Positions 16,888 through 24,782 of a stretch of DNA of 42,283 nt are shown here, one piece after another. Source of the DNA: Jeongeupia naejangsanensis. GTDB lineage: Bacteria; Pseudomonadota; Gammaproteobacteria; Burkholderiales; Chitinibacteraceae. The notes below the pieces were generated by a model. It was not told where the DNA came from, made no database searches, and worked only from the letters and a program-made list of their open reading frames with translations. The stretch covers positions 1-42,283 of the forward strand of contig NZ_JAESND010000016.1 in the NCBI RefSeq assembly GCF_016865585.1, in the 5' to 3' direction. Made by a program: the position numbers and the translations under genes. The first letter of the stretch is position 1. Each line of letters starts with the position of its first letter.

Positions 16888-17025
16888 GGATTTGCCTCAC
16901 TCGGCAAAGCACCGCCACCTGCCAGCAAGCTCCGTCAGAGCCGCCGCGTAGCGTATGCGTGATGCTTCGACGGCAGATAGAAGTGCCGTATCCGGCACAA
17001 CCATCCGCATCCGCACGGCGTGGCT

Positions 17026-17484
17026 TCAGCCGTGATGTTTTTCAAAGAACCGTTTGACCATCCCATCGGCTTCACCGCTGCTCATGTCATAGCGCCGTTG
17101 CAGCAGGGCCGCCAGTTTCCGCTCGTGACCGCCGGATTTCAGCAGCTCGTACTCGGTCAGATCATCCCAAGCCATTTTTGCCGCACCCACTTGCTGCGGC
17201 CAAGCTGACAAATGCCGGTCCGACAGGAGTGCGCCGGCCGACTGACTCACCGGTTCGATACCATCTTCAGCAATCCGCCGGGATTTGCCCAACGTCTGCT
17301 GTGGCCCATGCAAGGAAGTTTTATGTGCAGCGAAGTAACACACTTCCGGTGCAGTAGGCTTCAAATCGGGCATGTGTTCAGAGCGGGTAAATACTGGTTC
17401 GGCGCTGCCAATACCGACCGTCGGGCTTGGTCCCATTGGTTTCGTGAAAAGCTGTTCTGCCTTTTCTCTGTGTGAGTTGTTCAT
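17026..17484 (-). CDS. Unknown stress-type protein with CsbD-like C-terminus
   Basis: The protein has 152 aa from MNNSHREKAEQL (ATG 17484, preceded by GGAGG). A longer frame exists but has no ribosome site. The N-terminal 95 residues are low in structure and rich in Pro/Ser. The C-terminal 50 residues, AKMAWDDLTEYELLKSGGHE and on to VKRFFEKHHG, resemble the CsbD-like unit found in small stress proteins, where a W..LTE.EL..... G...KL..L.Q.RY pattern recurs. Its place beside the BON and CsbD genes fits. No enzymatic function is visible. Confidence 0.65.
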   Translation of the reverse strand: MNNSHREKAEQLFTKPMGPSPTVGIGSAEPVFTRSEHMPDLKPTAPEVCYFAAHKTSLHGPQQTLGKSRRIAEDGIEPVSQSAGALLSDRHLSAWPQQVGAAKMAWDDLTEYELLKSGGHERKLAALLQRRYDMSSGEADGMVKRFFEKHHG

Positions 17485-18085
17485 GACGACCTCCGGCCAA
17501 ACCCTCGTCGCGAGATTGCGGTGATCGAGTTGGCTGTCACACGTCAACAATGCGAGGGGACAGTGTCCGCGTCTGTGCGCTGGCGAGCTTAAGGAGCTCA
17601 AATCATGGAAAGCATTTCACGTGCGGTTCGTGATTTCGCTGCCCTAGATTTCCTAACCTCACCTTGGCCGATCAGACGCTCAAATAAGTTGCGTTACGAG
17701 ACTTAAGGGGCTGTGCGTCTCGAGAGCAGAGCCCACTTCACCCAGAACTGGATCGGTTCATCAAAACGCGGCCCTTCGCCGTTTAGCCGGTGCTAGCCGT
17801 CTGAAGACCACACCGTATCGTCATCCCTTCAGGGGACGCTTCAACACGTCTCTACTCTAGGGCACAGTTGGCCAACCCGATCCGCTCATCTGGCCGCCGG
17901 GTCTACTCTCCCACTGCCAGCGGATCGATCCGGGATGGCGAGTGTGCAGTATCACGCAGGCCAACCTGCTTGCCGCCCCACCCACATTCCGCTGGTTGCC
18001 GGGGCACACTGCCGTCCGGGTTGCCGGGATCGGCGGGCACTTCGTAAGCGTACGTCCTGAACTGCCTTGACGAGCATGCCGACAC
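17485..18085. other. Region without a recognisable gene
   Basis: These 600 bases hold only short overlapping frames with no ribosome sites or known domains. Base composition is mixed, and the right part (from about 17,900) has the high GC of the decayed transposase next to it. I see no clear inverted repeat that would mark the insertion sequence end. Confidence 0.45.
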
Positions 18086-19363
18086 TCAGTCCAGTGTGCC
18101 GGTACGTGGAAGCAGGTCTGCAACGACCCACGGCAACAGTTCGTCGACGCGATTCACTGGGTGATCCGCGGTGCGGTCGAGCATGTGGGTCAGGTAGACC
18201 TTGGGGTTGATTCCGTTCAGCATGCATGTCCCGATCATGCAGTACATGGCCACACCGCGTTCGGCGATGTTGTGGTCGATTTCGGGAAGACCGTCTTTAG
18301 CGTAGCGCGTCAGCGCAGCCCACTGGTTCAGCGTGTAGTTGATCGCGGTCGCTGCATCGCTTTTGCGCGAGATGAGCGCCAAGCTTTCCTTCAGCCAGCA
18401 TGCGAGACCGGCCAGCAGCGGTTGGCTGCATTTGCCGTCGCAACACCAGCCGTTCAGCCAGTGGCCTGCCCCGGGCTTGTGCCTCCACCGCATACAGTTC
18501 GCCGATGTGCCGCAGCACTTCCGCCGGAAACACCGTCGGCGGGCTAGCGTGCAGGTCGTGGAGCTTTCGCCGTGCATGCGCCCAGCGGCCCACCTCCGTA
18601 ATTCGTCCGTAGCATAGTGCGCGTTGTAGTCGGCAAACGCATCGGCCTGCAGGCCTCCGCAGTAGTGTTCCAGGTGGCCTTGCGAATGGTCGCCAGCCCG
18701 ACCCGGACTCCAAGCATACTAGGCCGCAGGCGGATCCTGCGATCCGGCGGGCCTGTCATCCCTCACGTAGGTCCAGATGCGCCCGGCACTGGAGGAACCG
18801 TTACCCGACATCAGTATCGCCACCGGCGTTTCGTCCATGTGCGGTTTCCCGCCGGCCATGACGTGCTGCCGTAGGGCCTCCACCAGCGGATGCAGCAAGG
18901 CGCCCACCCAGCCGACCGAGGTGGGACGCGGAATCTCTACGCTCTCGCGGGCGTAGATCTCCGGCTGCCGGTACAGCGACTGGTGATCGCCGAACTTGTT
19001 CACCAGCACATGCGCCAGCAAACCGGACCCCGGCAAGCCCCGCGAGATCGGCCGGCTGGCTGCAGCGGCCTAGACGACGCAGTCGCAGCAGGTGCAGACC
19101 AGCCGGGGGCGCACATGGAGGATGACCTTGAAGCGGGCCGGCACGATTTCCAGTTGTTCACTTACGTCCTCGCCGAGCTGTTCAAGCGTGCCGCCGCAGA
19201 CGCCCCTCCCGATAGCGCTTGCGCTAGTCGAAAAGCAGGTTGTCGTTGACGTCGTACTTGCGTGCCTCCTGGTGATCGAGTTGCCGGGCATCTGCGTTTC
19301 GCGAACGATATGCAGCTTCGCTTCCAAACTCCATCGGCGGGGGGGACGTTTCGCTCCGGCCAC
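18086..19363 (-). pseudogene. Decayed IS66-family transposase genes
   Basis: Pieces of an IS66 element lie in several frames on the minus strand. At the 5' side MAGAKRPPRRWSLEAKLHIV resembles the start of the small IS66 protein TnpA. After a deletion it runs into a TnpC-like segment (LEQLGEDVSEQLEIVPARFK, with the metal-binding CTCC). A second frame (19,036-18,719) gives HPLVEALRQHVMAGGKPHMD with the catalytic-region DET. Frame-shifted pieces give GRWAHARRKLHDLH and, at the end, NHIAERG-type sequence in DGLPEIDHNIAERG, then MLNGINPKVYLTHMLDR. Each is a standard IS66 TnpC block in the right order, but stops and frameshifts separate them. The element cannot be active by itself. Confidence 0.88.
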
Positions 19364-19468
19364 GGGCGGTATCTCATTTCAACGGCTGTCCGGATCATCC
19401 GTGCCGCGACAAAGCCTGGATCAGCCGCGACGACCGACTGGCCCACCAATGGCTGGATGCACATTGTC

Positions 19469-19755
19469 CCCGCTACGGCGCCCGCAAGACCAAGTTGATC
19501 TGTGAGTTTGGCAAGGCCATTGGAGCAGAGCACATCGAGACCACCTACTACCTGCTGCCCAACTCGTGAGCCAGCGAAGTGCTCAAGGGGCTGGACCTGA
19601 AGCGCGCAAACCGGCTGTTGCTCGCTCTGGGTGTGCTGTTGCCGGGCAACGGAGCCAAGGCCTCGAAGACCGAACGGCTGCCCGGCATGGGCTCGCCAAG
19701 GGTCTACGTCGTACTGCCGACGCTGTGGCAGATGGGCGGCGACGATGACGTCTGA
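19469..19755 (+). pseudogene. C-terminal remnant of a second DUF927 gene
   Basis: The plus-strand frame matches the last 95 residues of the DUF927 protein at 129-1,982 (ARKTKLICEFGKAIGAEHIE against FRKTELICESGKASGTQHSE). A TGG codon has become a stop at 19,568-19,570 (LLPNS*). Upstream the similarity fades into the decayed IS66 element, so the ATPase core is lost. The frame past the stop keeps the family ending LPTLWQMG. Confidence 0.88.
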
Positions 19756-20308
19756 ACAGGGCCATTTCTTCAACTGGATCAACGGGTTGGATCCTATCTC
19801 TTCCTCGCCCGATACCGGTGAAGGCGTGACACCTGTGACACGTGCCGACACCCCCGGTGTCACGACAAAAACCCTTATGAATCAACGATGTGACACCTGT
19901 GACACGTGTGACACCACCAAATCGACGGAGTCGGGGAAAGGCCTGCTGAGGGCGGGCCAGCAGGACACCCTTCGCGCAGCGATTTTGACGAAAGAGGACT
20001 GGGGTTTGTGGCGGGAAATCACCAGGCAGGTCGCCGACCATTACGACGCCAGCGACACCGAAACAGCCGACCTGATACGGCAACTGGCAGGACAGGATCC
20101 CGACTTCCTGACCCTGCTGCTGGACGAAGCCCGACGCTATGTCCTGCCGGTGACCGAGCGCTTCGACTTCTGGCAACTCGTCTGCCCCGGCCATGCCATC
20201 CTGCGCGTCGTCACGCCGACGCATAGCGGCTTCATCGCCGTCTCCGCCGACCGCCCCGGAGCAAGGCTCTACCATCAGGCTACGGCCACCCTGTCCCCGA
20301 TGCCTTGA
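19745..20308 (+). CDS. Unknown 187-aa protein, second copy
   Basis: This is a paralogue of 1972-2535, same length and no indel, about 90% identical in DNA. It begins MTSEQGHFFNWINGLDPI, then the Thr/Asp/Cys-rich repeat-encoded part, then the DWGLWREITRQVADHY domain. ATG 19745 overlaps the end of the broken DUF927 frame. Its normal coupling partner is dead, yet the frame is open, so it is either recently orphaned or still useful. Function unknown. The region also preserves the iteron-like DNA. Confidence 0.65.
   Translation: MTSEQGHFFNWINGLDPISSSPDTGEGVTPVTRADTPGVTTKTLMNQRCDTCDTCDTTKSTESGKGLLRAGQQDTLRAAILTKEDWGLWREITRQVADHYDASDTETADLIRQLAGQDPDFLTLLLDEARRYVLPVTERFDFWQLVCPGHAILRVVTPTHSGFIAVSADRPGARLYHQATATLSPMP
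19826..19915 (+). repeat. TGTGACAC iteron-like cluster B
   Basis: It has the same arrangement as cluster A: two TGACAC units, an inverted unit, then three TGTGACAC units 9 bases apart. Only about two differences from cluster A occur over roughly 110 bases, against about 14 in the 83 bases just upstream. Confidence 0.7.
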
Positions 20309-20919
20309 GGGGCATGGGTCCTTCCGGACGGGGTGGCCCTCACGGGTAACGTGGCCGCGCAGGTCTGCTGACTTCCGGTTGCCGGGCATTGCTTAACAGT
20401 TAACAGACTTAACACGGCCACCCGATAGGCTCGGGCAATGGTCAGGTCATCATCGGATCAAGGGGGGACGTCAAAAGGCTGGGCGCCCTCCTTCTAGACC
20501 GAGTAGTCAGCCGTCTCTTCAACACGTCTGAAAAAACATAGGGGAGGGTCTGAACTGGATCGGAGACCGAAAAAACGGCAGGTCGATGACGTTCGAGTCC
20601 GGCAATCCGGCGATCGCGGCCTGTCGGCCCTGCCTGCTGCCGATATGCGGCGACTCGACTGGCAAGCCGGCACACCTGCCTGTGCGGTTTCGCAATGCCC
20701 CCTCATCCGGACACGCAAGCCATCATTCATACATCATATAAAAATTGAATACGCCTTAGTCCCGTAGAGGTGTAACGGGTGTCACCCTTCGTCCCGAAAA
20801 CCCGCCCTGAACAGCCCCGAAAGAAGGGGTACCGAACACTTTTAGGTATACGCTTAGGGATACGGATGAAAATCTAGAAACAACAAATACAGCATTTATG
20901 CGGGTTAAGCGCCCCATAG

Positions 20920-20940
20920 TCGAGTCCGACCCCGGCACCA
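20920..20940 (+). other. tRNA 3'-end-like sequence, candidate attachment site
   Basis: TCGAGTCCGAC then CCCGGCACCA looks like the T-loop, T-stem and acceptor end of a tRNA with encoded CCA. The sequence upstream does not pair with it, so no complete tRNA is here. With a terminator and an integrase start directly downstream, it fits the att end left by an element that integrated in a tRNA gene. Confidence 0.4.
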
Positions 20941-20973
20941 GTCACCCTTCCTAGGGCGTCCTAGGAAGTCCAG

Positions 20974-21014
20974 AAATCCCCCGTAAAGCCTAGCTTCCGG
21001 GGGATTTTTTGTTT
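20974..21014 (+). terminator. Intrinsic terminator after the tRNA-like end
   Basis: AAATCCCCCG and CGGGGGATTT form a perfect 10-bp stem with a 14-base loop. A T-rich tail (ATTTTTTGTTT) follows on the plus strand. This is the strongest intrinsic terminator of the accessory half. Its place directly after a tRNA-like 3' end is normal for a tRNA gene terminator carried over at an att site. Confidence 0.75.
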
Positions 21015-21046
21015 CCAGCCCCGTCCAAACTCTTCCCGTTGAATCC

Positions 21047-21075
21047 GGGGGTACATGGGGGTAACTTTGGGGGTA
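21047..21075 (+). repeat. Three GGGGGTA repeats upstream of an integrase start
   Basis: GGGGGTA occurs at 21,047, 21,057 and 21,069, that is 10 and 12 bases apart. Such G-rich repeats commonly stand before P4-type tyrosine integrase genes and may be arm-type binding sites, which is from memory of similar islands. Confidence 0.55.
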
Positions 21076-21104
21076 GATCCGGTTCGATTTCGGAATCACC
21101 CCAA

Positions 21105-21140
21105 ATGCCGCTGAACGACATGCAGGGCTGCACCAAGTGA
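21105..21140 (+). pseudogene. First codons of a P4-type integrase gene, truncated
   Basis: The frame reads MPLNDMQ and then runs out of family similarity to a stop at 21,138. MPLND or MPLTD followed by a short helix is the usual beginning of DUF4102-type tyrosine integrases. With GGGGGTA repeats 30 bases upstream this looks like the left-over start of a deleted integrase. Only seven residues support it. Confidence 0.45.
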
Positions 21141-21169
21141 CAAACCATGCAAAATGGCCGATGGCTTGG

Positions 21170-21199
21170 GGCTGCCCCGCACACGCGGGGGATAGTCCC
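21170..21199. CRISPR. Single type I-E CRISPR-repeat-like palindrome
   Basis: The 30-base segment has a 6-bp stem CCCCGC/GCGGGG around ACAC, with GGCTG before it and GATAGTCCC after it. This is the architecture of type I-E repeats (5-base lead, CCCCGC, 4-base loop, GCGGGG, about 8-base tail). No second repeat follows at about 61 bases and no cas gene is in the window. It may be an array relic or a chance hairpin. Confidence 0.35.
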
Positions 21200-21306
21200 G
21201 GATCAGGCGCCCCCCGATGAACCGGACCGGTGGGCTTCCGCCGAGCTCGCAACGCCAAGCGGTGCGCCGGCGTACACCGATTGGCGTCCGCCAGCCCTGA
21301 CTTTGT

Positions 21307-22617
21307 TCATCCTTGACCGGTAGTAGGCAGCCGCCGCCGCAACCTCCCCAGACTCCCCGGCGCCAGCCGTACGATCAGCAGCGCCATGGCGCCATTGCCG
21401 ACCGCAGCGAAGCCGAAGAGTTGCGGAATCGTGTATCCGGCCGAGAGCAGTTTTGCGGCCAGGAGTGCGCCGGCCACCATGAAGAGCGCATTGGCGATGT
21501 TGTTGGCGGCAATGACCCGGGCACGGTGGGCCGGATTCGCGCGCAACTGCATCAGCGCGTACAGCGGCACGATGAACAGCCCGCCGAACAGGCCGATCGC
21601 AAACAGATCAACCAGTACCCTCGGTGTGCCCGGTACCGCGAGCAACGCTTGCAGGCCGAGCGTTGCGGCTGCCGGTCGGGCCGGAGAGGAAAACGACAGG
21701 TCGAGGCCGAACAGCAGCATCCCGATGGCCCCCAGCAGTACCAGACCGGCTTTCACCTGCCCGGCGGACAGCCGCTCGCACAGCAGGGATCCGATGCCGA
21801 CGCCGAAGGTGAACGTCGCCAGCAGCAGCGTGACGCTGGTCTCGCTGCCGCCCAGGACGCTGCGCGCGTAGGCGGGAAACTGGGCGAGCAGCAGCGCGCC
21901 GAACAGCCAGAACCAGGAAATGCCGAGGATGGCCAGGAACACCTTGCGATCCTCCCGGGCGTAGCCGATGTTGCGCCAGGTTTCGGAGAACGGATTGGGG
22001 TTGATGCGCAGCGCCGGGTCCGGCGCCGGTGCAGCCGGGACGCCGCGGCTCGCCAGATAGCCAGCGACCGCCGTTGCGAGGCAGGCGGCCGTGATCCACA
22101 GGCTGTCCATGCTCGCGAGCAGCCCGCCCGCCAGCGTCCCGACCAGAATGGCCACGAAGGTGCCGGCCTCGATCATCGCATTGCCGCCCACGAGTTCGTC
22201 GTCGCGGAGGTGCTGCGGCAGCAGCGCGTACTTGACCGGACCGAACAGTGTCGAATGCAGGCCGAACAGGAACAGCGCGCCGAGCAGCACCGGCAGGCTG
22301 TGCAGCTGGAAGCCGACGCCGGCAATCAGCACGATGCCGATTTCCAGCACCTTCACCAGCCGGGCCAGCAGTGCCTTGTCGTACTTGTCGGCCAGCTGCC
22401 CGGCCGTCGCCGAGAACAGGAAGAAAGGCAGGATGAATACGCCGGCTGCGACATTGGCAAGCAGCTCGGGCGCCAGTGTCGTCCACTGCGCCGCATGGAA
22501 GGTCAGCAGGACGATCAGCGCGTTCTTGAACAGGTTGTCGTTGAAAGCGCCGAGAAACTGGGTGCCGAAGAACGGGCCGAAGCGGCGGGTTGCGAGTAGC
22601 GAGAAAGAATTGCTCAT
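21307..22617 (-). CDS. lplT: Lysophospholipid transporter, MFS family
   Basis: This 436-aa protein of the major facilitator superfamily has about 12 hydrophobic segments. The N-terminal RFGPFFGTQFLGAFNDNLFK is the LplT hallmark, followed by the loop AGQLADKYDKALLARLVKVLE and FGPVKYALLPQHL. LplT flips lysophosphatidylethanolamine across the inner membrane for re-acylation by Aas. The start is ATG 22617, two bases after the aas stop; a longer open frame reaches into aas in another phase and is not used. In many proteobacteria lplT and aas are adjacent or fused, which supports both calls. Confidence 0.92.
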   Translation of the reverse strand: MSNSFSLLATRRFGPFFGTQFLGAFNDNLFKNALIVLLTFHAAQWTTLAPELLANVAAGVFILPFFLFSATAGQLADKYDKALLARLVKVLEIGIVLIAGVGFQLHSLPVLLGALFLFGLHSTLFGPVKYALLPQHLRDDELVGGNAMIEAGTFVAILVGTLAGGLLASMDSLWITAACLATAVAGYLASRGVPAAPAPDPALRINPNPFSETWRNIGYAREDRKVFLAILGISWFWLFGALLLAQFPAYARSVLGGSETSVTLLLATFTFGVGIGSLLCERLSAGQVKAGLVLLGAIGMLLFGLDLSFSSPARPAAATLGLQALLAVPGTPRVLVDLFAIGLFGGLFIVPLYALMQLRANPAHRARVIAANNIANALFMVAGALLAAKLLSAGYTIPQLFGFAAVGNGAMALLIVRLAPGSLGRLRRRLPTTGQG

Positions 22618-22619
22618 GA

Positions 22620-24770
22620 TCAGGCCTCGATCGATGCCGGCGCCGCGGTATCGGCCGCCAGCTGTTTCAGTTGCACGTAGTCGGTCTTGCCCGAGCCCAG
22701 CAGCGGGATCGCCTCGAGCAGCCTGATCACGCGGGGCACCGCCAGCTCCGAGGCGCCCCCGGCCCGGGCGGCGGCCAGCAGTGCGTCGCGGTTCAGTGCC
22801 GGCGATGTCGTGAACAGCACCAGCGCCTCGCCCTTGGCGGCATCCGGTCGGCTGGAGGCGGCGTGGACATGCCCCGGCGCGGCGGCAGCGGCCAGCTGCT
22901 CGACCACTTCGAGCGACACCATCTCGCCGGCGATCTTGGCAAAGCGCTTGAGGCGGCCACGAATATGGACGAAGCCGTCTTCGTCGATCGTGACGATGTC
23001 GCCGGTGGCGTACCAACCCGGCCCCATCGACTGCGGCGGCTGGATCCGGCCCGGCTGGTCGAACAGGTAATAGCCCAGCATGACATTCGGCCCCCGCACG
23101 TGCAGCGCCCCACCCTCGTCGATGCCCGGCACGGCCTCGAGCCTGGTCTCGACGCCGGGAACGAACTGACCGACGCTGCCGATTTTGCAGGCCATCGGCA
23201 CGTTGACCGCCACCACCGGCGCGCACTCGGTCACCCCGTAGCCTTCGAGAATGCGGATGCCGAACTTGTCGATCCACAGCTTGCGCACGTCGTCGGCCAG
23301 CTTTTCCGCGCCGGCAACCACGTAGCGCAAGCGGCCGAAGTCGTAGGGGTGCGCGTACTTGCCGTAGTTGGCAAGAAAGGTCGACGTGCCGAACAGCACC
23401 GTGCAGTCCCGGTCATACACCACCTCGGGAATGATCCGGTAATGCAGCGGGCTCGGGTAAAGGAAGGCCTTGCAGCCGGACACCAGCGGCAGGATCGCGC
23501 CGCAGGTCAGCCCGAACGAATGGAACATCGGCAGCGCGATCATGAATTTGTCGAGCGGCGTGAAATCCGCCACCGCCCTCACCTGCGCCACGTTCGACAG
23601 CAGCGACTGGTGCGAATGCACGACGCCCTTGGGCTTGCCCTCCGACCCCGAGGTGAACAGGACAACCGCCGGGTCTTCAGGCGACTGCGGCAGCGCGGCG
23701 CAGCGGGCGAAGCACAGGTGCCAGAGGATCCAGAGCTTATCGCTGAAACGGACCTGCGTTTTCAGGTCCTCGAGGTAATGCACCGTGATCCCCGGCAGCG
23801 ATTCGACCAGCGCGGTCAGCTGCGCTTTCTCCAGAAAGGTGCGCGAGGTGACGATGGACCGGATGCCGGCTGCGGTGCATGCGGAACGCAAGCCGTCCTG
23901 GCCGGCGGTGTAGTTGAGCATTGCCGGAACGCGCCGGCCGGCACTCAGGGCGAGGATCAGCCCCAGGGTCGGCGCGGCATTGGGCGTCAGGACGCCGACC
24001 ACCTCACCCGGGGTGGTGATGCGGGACAGCAGCCGCTGCATGCCGAGGGTCATTTTCAGCAGCGAGCCGTACGACTCTTCCTGCAGCCGGACGTCCTCGA
24101 CCAGCTTGTAGTTCACACCGAAGCTTTCCTTGGCGTCGAGGAAGGCATCGAACAGGGTCCGCTGCGGCCGGGTTGCGACCAGCATGTCGAGCAGGATGGC
24201 CCGCAGCAGCTCGCCCGTGCGGCGGCGGCGGAGCTTGGCCGACGGCAGGTCGGGCATCGGGATGGACCGGCGCGGCAGGACCGTGATGGTGATCCTGGGC
24301 AGCAGTTTGCGCGGATAAATGCCGGCCAGCCGGCCGAAATAGCTGCGGCCGGTGCCGTCGATGCGGACCGGCACCACCACCGCACCGGTGCGGGCGGCGA
24401 CGAAGGCGGCACCGTCGTAGACCTTCATCAGCGATCCGGTACGGGTCAGCCGGCCCTCGGGGAAGATCACCACCGGGCGGCCGGTGTCGACCAGCCGGAC
24501 GATCTGCTTGATCGCCAGCGGACTGGTCGAGTCGACGGCCAGATGATCGACGAAACGCAGGCCGATCCGGAACAGCGGATGACGGGCCACCTGGGTGTGC
24601 ACCACGAAGACCGGATTCACCGGCAGCGACAGGCCCAGCAGCAGCCCGTCGAGCAGCGATTCGTGGTTGGCGACGATCAGGGTTTTGGGGTTGTTGAAGA
24701 CCGAGGGATCGCAGCGAAACCCGACACGGAACAGCACCTTCAACACCGATTGCAACAGGCTTCTGAGCAT
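22620..24770 (-). CDS. aas: Acyltransferase/acyl-ACP synthetase for lysophospholipid recycling
   Basis: The protein has 716 aa and two domains. The N-terminal PlsC-like acyltransferase has the HX4D motif in NHESLLDG (His36, Asp41) and FPEGRLTRTGS. The C-terminal acyl-activating domain has the AMP-binding loop LFTSGSEGKPKG (about residue 372), GYGVTECAP and YATGDIV. The enzyme ligates fatty acid to acyl carrier protein and transfers it to lysophosphatidylethanolamine. Length fits E. coli Aas (719 aa). AAGGAAG precedes ATG 24770. lplT follows two bases after the stop; the ceramidase-like gene ends 12 bases upstream of the start on the same strand, so the three form an operon of lipid genes. Confidence 0.93.
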   Translation of the reverse strand: MLRSLLQSVLKVLFRVGFRCDPSVFNNPKTLIVANHESLLDGLLLGLSLPVNPVFVVHTQVARHPLFRIGLRFVDHLAVDSTSPLAIKQIVRLVDTGRPVVIFPEGRLTRTGSLMKVYDGAAFVAARTGAVVVPVRIDGTGRSYFGRLAGIYPRKLLPRITITVLPRRSIPMPDLPSAKLRRRRTGELLRAILLDMLVATRPQRTLFDAFLDAKESFGVNYKLVEDVRLQEESYGSLLKMTLGMQRLLSRITTPGEVVGVLTPNAAPTLGLILALSAGRRVPAMLNYTAGQDGLRSACTAAGIRSIVTSRTFLEKAQLTALVESLPGITVHYLEDLKTQVRFSDKLWILWHLCFARCAALPQSPEDPAVVLFTSGSEGKPKGVVHSHQSLLSNVAQVRAVADFTPLDKFMIALPMFHSFGLTCGAILPLVSGCKAFLYPSPLHYRIIPEVVYDRDCTVLFGTSTFLANYGKYAHPYDFGRLRYVVAGAEKLADDVRKLWIDKFGIRILEGYGVTECAPVVAVNVPMACKIGSVGQFVPGVETRLEAVPGIDEGGALHVRGPNVMLGYYLFDQPGRIQPPQSMGPGWYATGDIVTIDEDGFVHIRGRLKRFAKIAGEMVSLEVVEQLAAAAAPGHVHAASSRPDAAKGEALVLFTTSPALNRDALLAAARAGGASELAVPRVIRLLEAIPLLGSGKTDYVQLKQLAADTAAPASIEA

Positions 24771-24782
24771 GATCTTCCTTCC

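Larger units (their letters stand above)
19469..20540 (+). repeat. Long direct repeat, copy B of the DUF927-tail module
   Basis: This is the homologue of 1,696-2,765. It keeps an intact 187-aa gene, the iteron cluster and the downstream non-coding block, but the ATPase part is broken. A one-base indel and several changes appear only after about 20,500, where the similarity ends. Confidence 0.85.
20541..21306. other. Gene-free island edge with remnants
   Basis: No real gene is visible in these 766 bases. The first 350 are AT-rich in places (20,730-20,760, 20,860-20,900) and contain GGGTGTCACCC near 20,777. GTCACCCTTC occurs twice (20,781 and 20,941). From 20,920 on come a tRNA-3'-like end, a terminator, GGGGGTA repeats, integrase codons and a CRISPR-like palindrome, listed separately. 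Confidence 0.6.

Noticed and set aside
17857-18227. Several overlapping minus-strand frames left of the IS66 remnant
   Set aside because: No domain or ribosome site; probably shadows or flanking debris of the decayed element.
20890-20940. A complete tRNA gene
   Set aside because: Only the 3' end fits; the five bases that should pair in the T stem do not, and no anticodon arm or 5' acceptor is present.
21307-23277. A 656-aa start for LplT extending into aas
   Set aside because: The extra 219 residues are out-of-phase aas sequence; ATG 22617 begins the conserved LplT N-terminus and sits two bases after the aas stop.
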